Positions 18,895-29,800 of a stretch of 64,000 nt of DNA are shown piece after piece. Within the stretch, counting starts at the first letter, position 1, and the number at the start of each line of letters is the position of its first letter. The notes below the pieces were generated by a model. That model did not search any database. It was not told the origin of the DNA and worked only from the letters and a program-made list of their open reading frames with translations. The position numbers were made by a program, and so were the translations under genes. Source of the stretch: Schizochytrium sp. CCTCC M209059 (lineage: Eukaryota; Sar; Bigyra; Thraustochytrida; Thraustochytriidae); contig KN805392.1 of assembly GCA_000818945.1 (NCBI GenBank), positions 1 to 64,000 on the forward strand, read 5' to 3'.

Positions 18895-20463
18895 TCAAGG
18901 CCGCTTGCGTTTAAAGTTCACGGTCCCAGAGAAAAACCGGCTCGAGTGGCGATCGGACGATGTGAGGGCTTCCGGATTGGACAGCTCGATGGCCTCGGAC
19001 GGGTCTTGGGCTCCCGCACCTAGGCCTGGTGCGAACGTTGTATCTGAAGCGCTGGCAATAGGCGGGCCTGAGGGCCCGTCATCTCGGAGGCGATCCATAA
19101 TTTCTTGTCGCGCTTTTGCTTCGCTACTGCGGCTATCATTGCTCTTGTAGTGCGCGAAGTCGATCTTCTTGCGCTTCTGGACATTTTCAGTGATGCGCAC
19201 ATGGCCACTTCCTTCTTTGCCAAGGCGGCCAAAGGTATTGCCCATCGCGGAGTCTCCATACTCCTCGGCCTCGGCCTCGCCAAAGTTTACTCGGTTCGCC
19301 TCGCGACGTACATCCGTCATGCCAAGACGCTTCTTGACTTCACGAGCGCGGCGGCCGCCGCGACGTTTCTTGGAAATGGTCTGCGGAACTGGCAGGGCTC
19401 GCTTGGTCTTGCCTGGGGGCGGAGCATGCCACTTTTCAAGTTTGCCCCGAATCTCCTCGTGCCATTTGCGGCCCGCTAGTTCGGCTCCACTATCTTTCTC
19501 GTGATCGAGACGGGCCGCGAGAGCGACGCGGCCCGCAACGACACGCATAGCCTTTTTGCGATGCTCGGGTAAACATTCTTGAACGAGCGGGCAACCGTAT
19601 AAGACGCCAAAGTGACGCATGGCAGCGACTCGCGAGAACCCATTCAGTGCGCTGGCGCTCTTGCCAAGGACCATCACGTTACACGAGGGGATGGTAACCA
19701 TTTTACCCAGGCCGCCTGCAATACCCAAAATCTGTGCGGTGATTTCGCTGCCGAGTAAAGCCGTCATGCCTGGCGCAATCGAGGCCATGCGACTGGCGAC
19801 AAAGGGAAGAAGGACGTGCTTGCGAGTGTCTTCCAGTTCTTCAATGGCCGCGCATCCGGCGAGAATGCCCTTGAGCACACTGTCGGGAAGTGGGGCCGAT
19901 TTGAGTCGCGAACCTGTCATGGATACGGCCATTGATTGCGCAGGTGACAGCACACTCGAAAGGTCGAGTCGCGCCATGTCAGACTCATTTCCGATAAGCT
20001 GAACGGCCCGGGCGTACGCCCGAGGATCTGGGACCTGCGTCTCAAGTTCTGGGAAGCGTTGCCCATACGCCTCGGTCAGAACGCCATGAATGCGCGCCAC
20101 CTCATCCTCGATCCTGTAAGCAAGCGTGTTGGCTTCCACAACCGTTTGATATGCCTTGAGCGCTCCAGGTCCCTTGGAGAGTTCGTTTTCGTCGAGTTTC
20201 GACATTTCGCGAATGCCTGTCACCTTGTGAAGGTAGTCCTCTTCGCTGACGAGACGAGTGAGCGAGGCGAGTTTTGCCTCAAGTGGTGACGGCCCTTCGA
20301 GTACTCCCCCATCCGTCGTTTCTTGAGCCGCTTGTTTGTCCTGCCCTTGCTGCTGCTGGTGCTGCTGCTGGTGCTGCTGCTGGTGCTGCTGTGTTTCTTC
20401 CTCTTCGTCGCTAAGCTCGTCAAAGTCGTCGAGCATTTGCGCGGCGCGGTTCGCCTCCGCCAT
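18895..20463 (-). CDS. PRPF31: U4/U6 small nuclear ribonucleoprotein PRP31
   Basis: 522 residues from the ATG at 20463. An acidic start (FDELSDEEEE) is followed by a Gln/His tract, then the PRP31 NOSIC and NOP domains. Diagnostic blocks are QRFPELETQVPDPRAYARAV, FVASRMASIAPGMTALLGSE, GIAGGLGKMVTIPSCNVMVLG and the PRP31 C-terminal domain with KKRRGGRRAREVKKRLGMTD and RREANRVNFGE. PRP31 binds the 15.5K-U4 5' stem-loop and is needed for U4/U6.U5 tri-snRNP assembly. It is divergent from the HAUS6-like gene. Confidence 0.96.
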   Translation of the reverse strand: MAEANRAAQMLDDFDELSDEEEETQQHQQQHQQQHQQQQGQDKQAAQETTDGGVLEGPSPLEAKLASLTRLVSEEDYLHKVTGIREMSKLDENELSKGPGALKAYQTVVEANTLAYRIEDEVARIHGVLTEAYGQRFPELETQVPDPRAYARAVQLIGNESDMARLDLSSVLSPAQSMAVSMTGSRLKSAPLPDSVLKGILAGCAAIEELEDTRKHVLLPFVASRMASIAPGMTALLGSEITAQILGIAGGLGKMVTIPSCNVMVLGKSASALNGFSRVAAMRHFGVLYGCPLVQECLPEHRKKAMRVVAGRVALAARLDHEKDSGAELAGRKWHEEIRGKLEKWHAPPPGKTKRALPVPQTISKKRRGGRRAREVKKRLGMTDVRREANRVNFGEAEAEEYGDSAMGNTFGRLGKEGSGHVRITENVQKRKKIDFAHYKSNDSRSSEAKARQEIMDRLRDDGPSGPPIASASDTTFAPGLGAGAQDPSEAIELSNPEALTSSDRHSSRFFSGTVNFKRKRP

Positions 20464-20897
20464 CTTGCTCCGCGTCGAAGAGGGCCACCGCACTTCGCAG
20501 ATCTCCGACTCGCGCCACTCGCGCCACTCGGCTCCAGGCGCCCGCGCGCCCGCCCACCAGCGGCGCAAGACCCTCGCCACGGCCAAAGTCAATCAGTTTC
20601 TGCCTGCCTCCGCCTGCCTGTCAACTGGTGCTGCTGTTGGGGTGCTCGACATGCAGGACCATCTGGAGACACCGAGCGCGCAACACCGGCAGCCCAGGAA
20701 CGGTCCTTCTTTCCCCTGGACGTGAAGGTCGCACGAAGCGCTGGCGCTCGACGGCGAGGCGACGCCCGCTACTTGTTCACTAATTTGCGCGCGCACGCAA
20801 GAGGAGAGAAGCCGCGTGTCTTGGAAACGCGAGCAAGGGCATTTGGGCGGTTTTTCCAGCCACGGCGAGACGCGAGTCGTACCGGCGGGAGGGCGCG
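20464..20897. promoter_or_regulatory. Divergent promoter region between PRPF31 and the HAUS6-like gene
   Basis: 434 GC-rich bases separate two outward-facing starts. Tandem CGCGCCACT-like units lie near 20510-20528. Several open frames cross it but show no protein character. Confidence 0.45.
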
Positions 20898-22022
20898 ATG
20901 AACACGCCGAAAGGATCAGCGCAGCGAAAGGGGGGCGAGGCAGCGTTGCAAATGGCAGCTTCCAAAGGTTTCCATCGGAATCTTGTTCTGCTCGAGTTTC
21001 TTCGATCACCAGAGGCTCGAGATGCCGGCGCTCACGCCAAGCTGGGGGCCGATATGTTTGACGGCGCAGGGAGCAATGAGGCTGGGCTCTTGGCTGCAGT
21101 CTACTTTCTTCTCCAACGCATCAAGGGCTCTGACATTCGCAAAAAGTTCAAGTCCTGCTACCCGATTCAGGACAATTCGCAACGCCGTGAGTTCAAGACA
21201 CGGTTACGCGAGGAGCTTTCTGCTCTTGAAGAGACGGGCGTTATCCCGCTCGGGACAGGTCGAGGATCGACACTCAACATGGCCAAAGGTAAAAGTGCCC
21301 AAGTACTTGTGTGGTGTCTCACTGTTGCGGCAATGCTTGTACGAATCGAGGCTCTTGGTACAGACGCTATACCCCCAAGACTCGAGTCCGAGCAGGTCCT
21401 TTTGTCGAGGGATCGAAGTGAAGATCTGCGCGAGCGCTTTCTTGAGTTGACGAGGGAAGCCGAGGAAGACTTTGCACGGGCTTGCGCTCGCCGTGAGGAG
21501 CGCACGCGTGCAATTAACGAGCTGCGCGATTCGCTTCGCAAAAGAGAAGCGAGACTTGCACAAGATATGCAACAGATGGAACAAGACAATTCTGCATTGC
21601 GCGCCGATCTTGACGCAGATCAGGAGACTGTGCATAAGCATCGGGAGGCGGCTTTGCGGACGCGAGATCTTCTTCTCGAGTTAGCATCTGACACCAACAG
21701 CGATATGGTAGCCTTGCGTGAACAGCTCAACGTAATCGCTGCGCAAAACGGAGCAGAGGCCGGCGTCATCCTTCCTTCGGGCTGTACGTCGATCCAGCAG
21801 GTTCTGGAGCACCGTATACGGCCACAGTTGGATGACCTTCGTGGCGCTTGTAGCGATGTGCTGCGCCAGGTCCCAGCCGAATTGGCTCCGCTCCGCGCTC
21901 AGGTAGCAGCGCAGAACGACAAGACAACAGACGCGTTGTCAGCTCACGCGCGCGAGGAAGTGGCCATGAAACAAGCTCTTCTGCAAAACGCGAAGGAGAT
22001 TCTGGCGCAGGCTTTGCGCTGA
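20898..22022 (+). CDS. Augmin complex subunit 6-like protein
   Basis: 374 residues from the ATG at 20898. The N-terminal ~150 residues match the HAUS6 N-terminal domain pattern: NLVLLEFLRSP, LGADMFDGAGSNEAGLLAAV, YFLLQRI, FKSCYPIQD and later an LNMAKGKSAQVLVWCLTVAA helix. The rest is coiled coil (about 170-270 and 330-370). Augmin recruits gamma-tubulin to existing microtubules for branching nucleation in the spindle. The protein is much shorter than human HAUS6 (955 residues), lacking the long disordered tail. Assignment rests on the N-terminal domain pattern. Confidence 0.72.
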   Translation: MNTPKGSAQRKGGEAALQMAASKGFHRNLVLLEFLRSPEARDAGAHAKLGADMFDGAGSNEAGLLAAVYFLLQRIKGSDIRKKFKSCYPIQDNSQRREFKTRLREELSALEETGVIPLGTGRGSTLNMAKGKSAQVLVWCLTVAAMLVRIEALGTDAIPPRLESEQVLLSRDRSEDLRERFLELTREAEEDFARACARREERTRAINELRDSLRKREARLAQDMQQMEQDNSALRADLDADQETVHKHREAALRTRDLLLELASDTNSDMVALREQLNVIAAQNGAEAGVILPSGCTSIQQVLEHRIRPQLDDLRGACSDVLRQVPAELAPLRAQVAAQNDKTTDALSAHAREEVAMKQALLQNAKEILAQALR

Positions 22023-22438
22023 CAGGCCGCGATTTGCAAAGGAATTTCTTCCGTGACGCGGATGCACTTGCAAAAAAAAAAAAGAGAAAAAGTTCACGCA
22101 CCTGAAAGAAAAGGCAAAAAGAGAGGAAGATGCTGGAAGGAGTCCTATCTTTGAATTCAATAATCCGCGAGCGCTACGTGATCCCGACGCTCGGTGAGAA
22201 TTTCTTTCTTTGTGTGTCGGGGGAGGGGAGCAAGGAGATAAGAGAAAAACGACACTTGGCCCTGCTCCCAGTTCTTTCCTTTTCTTACAATACACGTGTT
22301 AGGGCGCCGCGAAACTTTCATACTATGCATCTCCCATTGGCGGCTGTCTCTCTCGCGCGCGCCATTATTCTCTCTCTCTCCCTATCTCTCGCCACCGCAC
22401 TTGTGCACTAGGCGCATGTCACTAGCCGTGCGTTCGCT
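22023..22438. other. Intergenic spacer between convergent genes
   Basis: The 416 bases hold an A-rich tract (22071-22085), G/A-rich sequence and a CTCTCT run (22370-22390) close to the OGG1 stop. No gene is seen. Confidence 0.5.
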
Positions 22439-23917
22439 TTAACGTCGCTGCTTCTTCTTCTGCAACTTGACCTCCTCTTTTACGACGGCACGCTTTCGGG
22501 ATCTCGCGCGCGAGGTCGTCGTAGTGGACGTCGCCTCTTTTGCTGACGCAGCTTCACGCTTGGCCCTGGTGCCGCTCGCAAGGCGGCTAGACGCTCGCTT
22601 TCCGGCTGTTTTTACAGACTTTGACTTTGCTGCAGGGGTGCAAACCTCCTCTTTTTTGACGACGGGCGCCGCAGCAGAAGACTTCTTTTCACGTCGCAGC
22701 TGCGCCTTGCGTGCTTTTTCCTCGAGCGCAAAGGCTGCGAGCTGCTTTTGCATTTTCTTTGGCAAGAGCTCGAGGAATTGCGGCAGTTCGGCAGCGAAGA
22801 GGAGACTGTGAGCCCAGCCAGCGTGAGCACCGTAACGATCTCGAAAGAGGTTACCGACGCGCTCGTAGATCTTGGGCGTCAGCGACTTTGCATGGATCAG
22901 CTCCGGGTCGAAGTCCCTGCAGGCGATTTGCCAAACATGTGTATCAACAGGGATAACACTTTTTCGATCAAGACAAAAGAGTGCAACGCAGTCGGCAACC
23001 TTGGGCCCGACACCGTCCAAGGTTAGAAGCGCTTCCCGTACGAGACGAAGACTCTCCGCGGACTGATCGAGATCACGAAGATGTTTTAGCCATGCGTGAG
23101 GCCCACCTTGTTGCTCGTGCAGTTTTTTCAGCGAATTAACAATGTACTTGGCCCGATATCCGAACCCCATGCTTCGAAGTTCTTCTTCCGTGGCACGGCT
23201 AAGTGCAGAAGGAGTGGGGAAAGCATAAAGTTTTTCGCGAGCCTCGTCACTTTTCCCCTTGAATTCCAGTTTGCCGCAAATTCCCGGATTCAGGTTGATG
23301 GGTTTCCCATAGCGAACTCTTAAACGATCAAGCATCAATGTGATTCGCGCAATATTATTGTTGCTCGAGCAAATGAATGATATGAGACATTCAAAGGGAT
23401 CTTGCCTGATGATGCGCATGCCAGGGAGACTCTGGTTTACGGCAGCAATGCGGGGACAAACCGCAGACCAGTCGCGGCACAGCGCACTCATGTCTGTGTC
23501 AAGTTGAAAGTAGTCCCCAAGCACACGCCTAGCCTGGTCCTCGTCTTGTACGTTGGTGTGCTGCGGTTGTGCTGTGTCCTTGTCATTAGCATGACCTAAG
23601 ACGCGGAATTCGACGAGACCAGCTGCCTCGCGCAGGTGCACGGCAAGACCTTGCACAACACCAACATATCCGTGCGCATCATTTGGTCTTGCCTGTAAAG
23701 CTGCGTCTTCCTTTATGTGTTCTGTGACCTCTTGAGCTGTGGTGTCTGCCAAAGACGGCTGCAGCTCGTTCTTGGCAATAGACTGAGCGCTTTGCGCGGT
23801 TCGCGATGCTGCGCCCAGCCCCACACGTTTCCAGTTGAAGCACTGGCCGTTCTCAAGCGTGAACCACAGCACCAGCTGTCGCGTCGTTGCAAGCGGCGTC
23901 CATGCTCCCGCCGTCAT
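22439..23917 (-). CDS. OGG1: 8-oxoguanine DNA glycosylase/AP lyase
   Basis: 492 residues from the ATG at 23917. The N-terminal domain has the FTLENGQCFNWKRV block; YFQLDTDMSALCRDW and QDPFECLISFICSSNNNIARI follow. The helix-hairpin-helix reads LTLDGVGPKVADCVALF, with catalytic Lys306 and Asp325 in PVDTHVW, the same 19-residue spacing as human Lys249 and Asp268. OGG1 removes 8-oxo-G opposite C in base-excision repair. The protein exceeds human OGG1 (345) because of an insertion near residues 40-90 and a basic Lys/Arg/Ala-rich C-terminal tail (about 410-492) that probably acts in nuclear import or DNA binding. Confidence 0.96.
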   Translation of the reverse strand: MTAGAWTPLATTRQLVLWFTLENGQCFNWKRVGLGAASRTAQSAQSIAKNELQPSLADTTAQEVTEHIKEDAALQARPNDAHGYVGVVQGLAVHLREAAGLVEFRVLGHANDKDTAQPQHTNVQDEDQARRVLGDYFQLDTDMSALCRDWSAVCPRIAAVNQSLPGMRIIRQDPFECLISFICSSNNNIARITLMLDRLRVRYGKPINLNPGICGKLEFKGKSDEAREKLYAFPTPSALSRATEEELRSMGFGYRAKYIVNSLKKLHEQQGGPHAWLKHLRDLDQSAESLRLVREALLTLDGVGPKVADCVALFCLDRKSVIPVDTHVWQIACRDFDPELIHAKSLTPKIYERVGNLFRDRYGAHAGWAHSLLFAAELPQFLELLPKKMQKQLAAFALEEKARKAQLRREKKSSAAAPVVKKEEVCTPAAKSKSVKTAGKRASSRLASGTRAKREAASAKEATSTTTTSRARSRKRAVVKEEVKLQKKKQRR

Positions 23918-24368
23918 GCGGTCGTGCGCTAGGGCCCACTGTTTTCTTTACAATTTACCTGTCTGTCTGACTGGCTGGGCTCGCTCGCCGCTTCTTTGAT
24001 TGATTCGAGTTGTTCGATGGGCAGTAAGAGGGAGGGAGACCAGTTCTGCATTTGATACGAGGTGGTTCCGGGGAAAGATCCGGTGAAAGTAAGGGTGAAT
24101 GAACATAAATAGACAGACAGATACCTTGTTGCCAATCAAAGCTAGGTGTAAGTCGCGGAGACCGAGCTCACGGATAAGAGTCTTCCATTCTACTGCATGC
24201 ACAGGCTCGCAAAGAGACCGCGTGCAATTAATAGCTTGCTCAGCTCGTCTAGAATTGACATACACTTTGAGGTGACGGAGAGACGAACAAACGAGAGCAC
24301 AGCTCGTACCAGACGTTGAAGGCGCTGAGCAGTCTACTGCTACTGCTGCTGCGCTGCAGAGAAAGTCG
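23918..24368. promoter_or_regulatory. Divergent promoter region between OGG1 and the 714-residue protein gene
   Basis: 451 bases separate two outward-facing starts, with AT-richer sequence from about 23945 to 24260. No gene is seen. Confidence 0.45.
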
Positions 24369-26513
24369 ATGCAGCCTGCGACCGCCACGGGACCCACTGC
24401 TGCCGCAAGGATGAAAAGCAGTAGCTCGGAGGCACCTCTGGAGGAAGGTGCGCTCGACACGCGCACCATCCACGCCATTGAGGAGGTCCGTCTGCCCCCG
24501 AAGCGCAAGCGGATGCCACCAGTGACCGGCGGTCTCTTTTCCAACGTGGCGTCCGGGTCCCAGAACGAGAGCTCGAGGACCTCCAGCGCCGAGCGCTCAA
24601 GGAGGGATAACGAGGATAGGGTCACGCAAAGAAAGGAGCAAATTCGCGAGGGGAGCAACAATGACGCTGCGGAAGACAACGAAAGCACGGCTAGATTCAC
24701 AGCGGAAGATATTGCCAATGTGCACCATCTTCACGACCATCATCCCCGAGCAATGGAACCTGGAGCAACATACTTGAGACCGCTGGATCTGAAACAGTTT
24801 GCGACTCTTCTCGGCACAGATGATTGGGAGGACGTTCACCGCAGGGTCATTTTGCTTGGCCAAGAACGCTCTAAACATATTCGTGAGCGGCTCGCAGCAA
24901 AAAAGGCTGACCTGGACAGCGTCGGAATCTTTCTTCCTGGCGCCAACAAGCTTCGCACGGATGCAGAAATGCAGGTCCAACTTCGTCGCACTCTTCAGTA
25001 TGAAGAACTAGAACGCGCCGTGCTCACGGAAATGCTGGTGAGAGAGAGACTTAATAGCGCCTCTTCCGCTGAGCGCGATGCTGCCGAGCTTCAAGCAAGC
25101 TTTCAAAATGCCAGACGAAATAACCCCCCCTCTTTGGGAAAATCAAGCACCAAACGGGACGTGGCCGGTCCCAAGAATTGCTGCCAAACAAGCGCAGGAA
25201 GTCAGCGACCAAGCACGCGTGGAAAGACAAGCGTCCAAACAGCAAGCTCGTTCCAGCAAGGAGAGAAAAAGAAAAAAGACAACGATAACCACCACGACGA
25301 CGAAGATGGGGCAGTGGAGGAAGCGACCACTGCAGAGACGTGCAAGCCTGTGCTTAGCTTTGAAGAATATAAAGCAGAGATTGCAGCAAGACGTGCTGCG
25401 AAAAATCCTAGCGTTGTTTCGGATGAAGGTCCGGGAATTCATGTGCAGTCGCGTGCACTAAAAGGCCACACAAACGACAAAATCAAACTTAGAGGCCTCC
25501 GAGACGCGGTTCCAATCGGGGGCAAGCTGAACGGAAGCCGCAAGCCTCGTATCGCGCGCCAAGGTACGACTATTGCTCGAGATCTTCATCGTAAAGAGAT
25601 GCTAGCACATTTCGACGAGCTCGATCGCAAAGAGCGCGAGGAAGCAGGATTGCCTCCGCCGACTCCGCCTGCAGACGAGACTGATTCCAACCCTGAGTAC
25701 GACGACGAGGGCCCTGGTGCAGGAAAAGGTCGCCCTTCGAATCAAGGCGGACGACGTCGTCGCAAGCGCACCACCAAACGCCAATCTGCGATCCTTGATG
25801 GGGCAGCCATGATTGATTGTGCTCTTTTGCAGCAACTCCGGGGCATCTTCGAAATGTTAGAGGTCCCACCGGGTTTACAAATGGAAATGATGATCAAGTA
25901 TTCGGATCCCGCCGCTGCTTTAGACTTCGTGGATGTCGTAGCCGACTGGGAGCGCGTGGGCAGAATTATTGTTCTCCATGAAAAGGTTGTCAAAGTTGTG
26001 CTTCTGGCCCGGGAGCGCCGGGTTGAAGCAAGTGGGGCATTCACAGATGAAGAGACGGAGGCGCTCGAAGCCCTTGGCTGTTATGTGAGCATGGCTCAGA
26101 TGTTTGGTGCAAGTTGCGCAACCTGGGCTCTTGCCATTCTCGACAAAATCTCCTTGGTTTGCGAACGCGCTGTGCAAGAGCTCGAGGACACTTGGAATGA
26201 CAAATTGAGCTTTCGTGGCCATCTCTATCTCAAAACTCGCTTCCCTGCGGCTCCTCATGCTCCCATTGGCGGCACCTACGCAAAGGAGGATCCCGAGGTG
26301 ACTGAAGTGAGAGAGGCAGGCGAAAATAACGAAGCGGACGACTTTAATGATGTCGACTTGAGCGACGACGATGCATCCATATCTGCATCGCAGCTTGCCC
26401 AGGAAGTGAAAGCATGTAACGGAACCGACACTCGCGAGGGCGTCCTAAAAGAGATCAGATATGGGGGGAACAGACAGATTGTGCGTCTTAACCCGCTCCT
26501 TCTCAAGGACTGA
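24369..26513 (+). CDS. Unrecognised 714-residue helical protein
   Basis: The ATG at 24369 is the first in frame; an alternative ATG lies 14 codons later. The N-terminal half is charged and disordered, with helical stretches at about 140-240. A Lys/Asp-rich region contains FEEYKAEIAARRAAKNPS (near 338). The C-terminal part (about 480-625) is a compact helical domain with LRGIFEMLEVPPGLQMEMMI and TWALAILDKISLVCERAVQE. It ends acidic. No catalytic or binding motif was recognised. The long intact frame and normal codon use argue it is real. A structural role (for example cytoskeletal) is only a possibility. Confidence 0.62.
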   Translation: MQPATATGPTAAARMKSSSSEAPLEEGALDTRTIHAIEEVRLPPKRKRMPPVTGGLFSNVASGSQNESSRTSSAERSRRDNEDRVTQRKEQIREGSNNDAAEDNESTARFTAEDIANVHHLHDHHPRAMEPGATYLRPLDLKQFATLLGTDDWEDVHRRVILLGQERSKHIRERLAAKKADLDSVGIFLPGANKLRTDAEMQVQLRRTLQYEELERAVLTEMLVRERLNSASSAERDAAELQASFQNARRNNPPSLGKSSTKRDVAGPKNCCQTSAGSQRPSTRGKTSVQTASSFQQGEKKKKDNDNHHDDEDGAVEEATTAETCKPVLSFEEYKAEIAARRAAKNPSVVSDEGPGIHVQSRALKGHTNDKIKLRGLRDAVPIGGKLNGSRKPRIARQGTTIARDLHRKEMLAHFDELDRKEREEAGLPPPTPPADETDSNPEYDDEGPGAGKGRPSNQGGRRRRKRTTKRQSAILDGAAMIDCALLQQLRGIFEMLEVPPGLQMEMMIKYSDPAAALDFVDVVADWERVGRIIVLHEKVVKVVLLARERRVEASGAFTDEETEALEALGCYVSMAQMFGASCATWALAILDKISLVCERAVQELEDTWNDKLSFRGHLYLKTRFPAAPHAPIGGTYAKEDPEVTEVREAGENNEADDFNDVDLSDDDASISASQLAQEVKACNGTDTREGVLKEIRYGGNRQIVRLNPLLLKD

Positions 26514-26803
26514 ACTACTATTTAACAATTCATTTGTACAATCTTCAGAGTTCTCCAGAATTTGGAACTTGAGACGGTGCACATCTTGTCGTTCCTTGAC
26601 GGCCGAGGCAGACGGCGACTTCGTTGCAAGTTAATCATCAAGAAAAGAGAGAGAACATTCAACAGAGAATAAGACGATTTCCACGATGGATCTAGCTTCA
26701 GTCTAGCTCGGTCGCAACGGGCCAGAAGAGAATGGTGGGGGGAAGTGGGGACGCAAGGGCTCATCTCTCTTGTTCTTGTTCTCAATCTCGTTCTCGTTTT
26801 CTT

Positions 26804-29800
26804 TTACGCGTCTTTCGTCATAAGCATGTTCAATTCCTGCATTGCAAGCTTTGATGCCTTTGAATCTTCTTTGATCGCGTTGAGGTCTTCGTCAACAGCA
26901 GTAAAGTTCCCACGTCTACGTAGAACAAAGGAATTTTGACGAATACCGCTCCTCCGGCGAGGTGACACCTTATAACTGAGTCGCGACCCTCTCGTGCTGC
27001 CGTCCGAGGGCGCAAGCAAGCGAGCCTGAACATCAGTGTTTGCTACCATAGACGCCCAGTCTCTGTTCTCCTTGCGTCGGTGAAGCTTAGTCTGTCGCTC
27101 CCGGTCCTGCCGCAGCGTTTCGTCCTCAATGAATCGTTTGACGGCCAGTCGAACGAACTTGCGTGCATCTGGAACGACGCCATCAGCAGTCTCTTCTTTG
27201 AGCTTCGCCATGCGTATCTTCGTCTTTTCTTCCTCGCTGAGATCAGTCTCGCTCGGACTTCCCACCGCAGTCTGAGGACAACCAGTGGCCTGCTCTACGT
27301 CCTTACTGGCCAGCGAGACATCTCTAGAGGAGCCCAAGGCGTGAGTTGAGTTCTGTTTCTCTTGCGACAGACCCTCTCGACTGATTCGACGAGAACTTGA
27401 TCTCTTACGCATCGAGGATGTGTTGCTCTGACGACGGCGCTCCATGCGCTGTTTCGCGCGAAGCATGCCTTTAAGAAATGACTCCCTCGCGCGACTGAGA
27501 ACAACCTGCTTGGTGCAAATTTGGGCCATTGCTGCAGCCGATACAGAAGATTCCTCGCTTCTGACAGTTTGCTTGGCTCGTGGATGCAGTTGTGTCAAGT
27601 CGCGTCCTTTCGCAAGAACTGTCGTAAGGAGAGGTAAGAATCCAGATTGTCGAACGAGACGGACGTCAACGTCGGTAAAAGACTCGAGAGACTCGATCCA
27701 CTCGAGCGTCACCTCTTGTCGGGATTCGACGACATCGAGGTCGCGCTCCAATGGCCGCTTATTGCACGCCTGAATGACCCCCACAATACGTTTGAGAGAA
27801 GGACTCCAGAGAGGAATGCAGAGCTCGGACCATATAGTGTACGCGCGACCACCTTCTGCTGGTTCGGAATGTGGGCCCAAAACGCTACCTTCTTCGCTCT
27901 CGGAAAGTGCAGACGATGATAAGCAGCGTTGTTGGCGCGCCGCGTCCGCAACTCTGTCCTTACTATCAATACTGACAAGGAAGCGGCTTGCGTGGGTTGA
28001 CGAGTTTGACGTCGCTTGGTGCCGAGAACTTGTTTCGGCAATGGGTACAAGGACTGTCGTACCTTGATTCGCCATCGTAGCGAGTACCGTCACGCGGTCA
28101 CATGAAAAAAGGTCCCGTAAATTAATGCAAAGTTGCCAAAGTGCGCGACCGGTTTCTGACAGTGGCATGGAGGGTGGAACGAGTTTGGCAACATCAGCGA
28201 GCATGTTGAAGATTCGATTTTCGCGCGTAAGCATGCTGCGCAGGTCTTCACAGCGCCAGAGGTTATGCCAAAGCGCAGCCGCATTGGCCATCAGTGACTC
28301 CACCACCATGACTTCTGCTTGCGAGAAGGCATCGGTTCGGGCGCCCAGTCGCCGCACCGCTTCGAGCCAACCTGGTAGTATGTCCACCCCGCGAGGTACG
28401 CGGAAACGCGAGAGCTGCAATATAGCTCCGGCGCGAGCATTCCAGAATCTTCGCTGACGTAGCGCCATATCGGATTCGATTTCTGACTGCCGAACACGGA
28501 CCGACACACTGGGTCGATGCCGCGTACATTGGTGCTCTACACCACAAATAAGCGAGTCAAGCAGATTCACAGCGCTAGTTGACTGTGAGTCCACGGCCTG
28601 CTCGTCCCCTTCCTCATCTTCTTCCTCTTCGTCCTCGTCAGCTTTGCTCTCTTCCATTTCCTCGTCTTTTTCGTCATTTAGTTTGTCCTGATTCGCATTG
28701 TCGTGCAGCTGCGCGTGATCAGGTTGCACGACATCTGAGCGGATCTCTTGTGTTTCGATATCGGCTTGCCTCAAGCTATTTGTACTTGGGGACTGACAGT
28801 AACGTGATCTGGACGTGCTCCAATCGTTTGCATGAGGTGGTCTTGCGTCGTCGTCTTTGGAAGTCTCGATGGGTGTATCGTCTTCGTCCACGAAGTTCGA
28901 GGCTGCAATACGCAAATTTGATAGCTCGTCCGCAAGAGCATCGTGACCTTGAGACTTTCGAGGATCGGAAAAGGTGTGGATCGTGCGTATCTCCTCTTGA
29001 GCAGGTCCGTCAGCCTTGCCCTCATTTGCGGCTCGCCGCGCCTCGGTGGCTCCGAGGAGATCCCCATCAAAGTCTCTGTCGGGTACAAGCCGTTGTGCCT
29101 CACCCATAGGTATCGCGCGAAGCACAAGCGTGCTCCCGAGCCGGCGCTGAAGATATAAGGCGTCAGGGTTCGTGAGAAGGGCGTCGGGCAGACCTGAGTT
29201 ATGTATTTCGTGCAGGTCGGTCGGGTCAAGCGTGTTGTCAAAAGCAAACGCCGATGCACCTGCAGCTCCGACAAGTGCACGGGCTAGCACCACAAAATAC
29301 CGCATGGCAACACGCATTCCATCCACCTGCATGTCTCGTACACTCGGTACAAGCGCTGCGAGGCCGCCATCTTCCTGGGAAACCTGACGAAGCCGATCGC
29401 GAATACTTTCGACGCCAGGACGCAAACTCCCATGCAGAAAGTCCACATGACGTTGCAATAAGCCCGCACGAAGCAGATCTGCCGCAATACTCGCAAAGTG
29501 CATGGTGTGCACAATCCATCGTTTCGCTGCGATGCCGCCAGCAGAATGGAGATTTGTCTCGCGCCGCTCCTCCAGACTGCGTAATAGCGGAGAAGCACTC
29601 TCCACAAGGCCGAGAAAGTCGCCTTCGGGCTGAGCAATGAGGGGAACAAGGATGCGTGTTGCATCTTCGAGGACAATGGGCTCGAAGAAGGCGGTCTCAA
29701 GGTCGCGCTTTTCTAGTGAATCGGAATCGTTTTCGGCGAGCGCCACAAGACGAGCACTCGAAGACTCAGAGGGGACCTCTGCGTCCCGCAGGAGCGCCGC

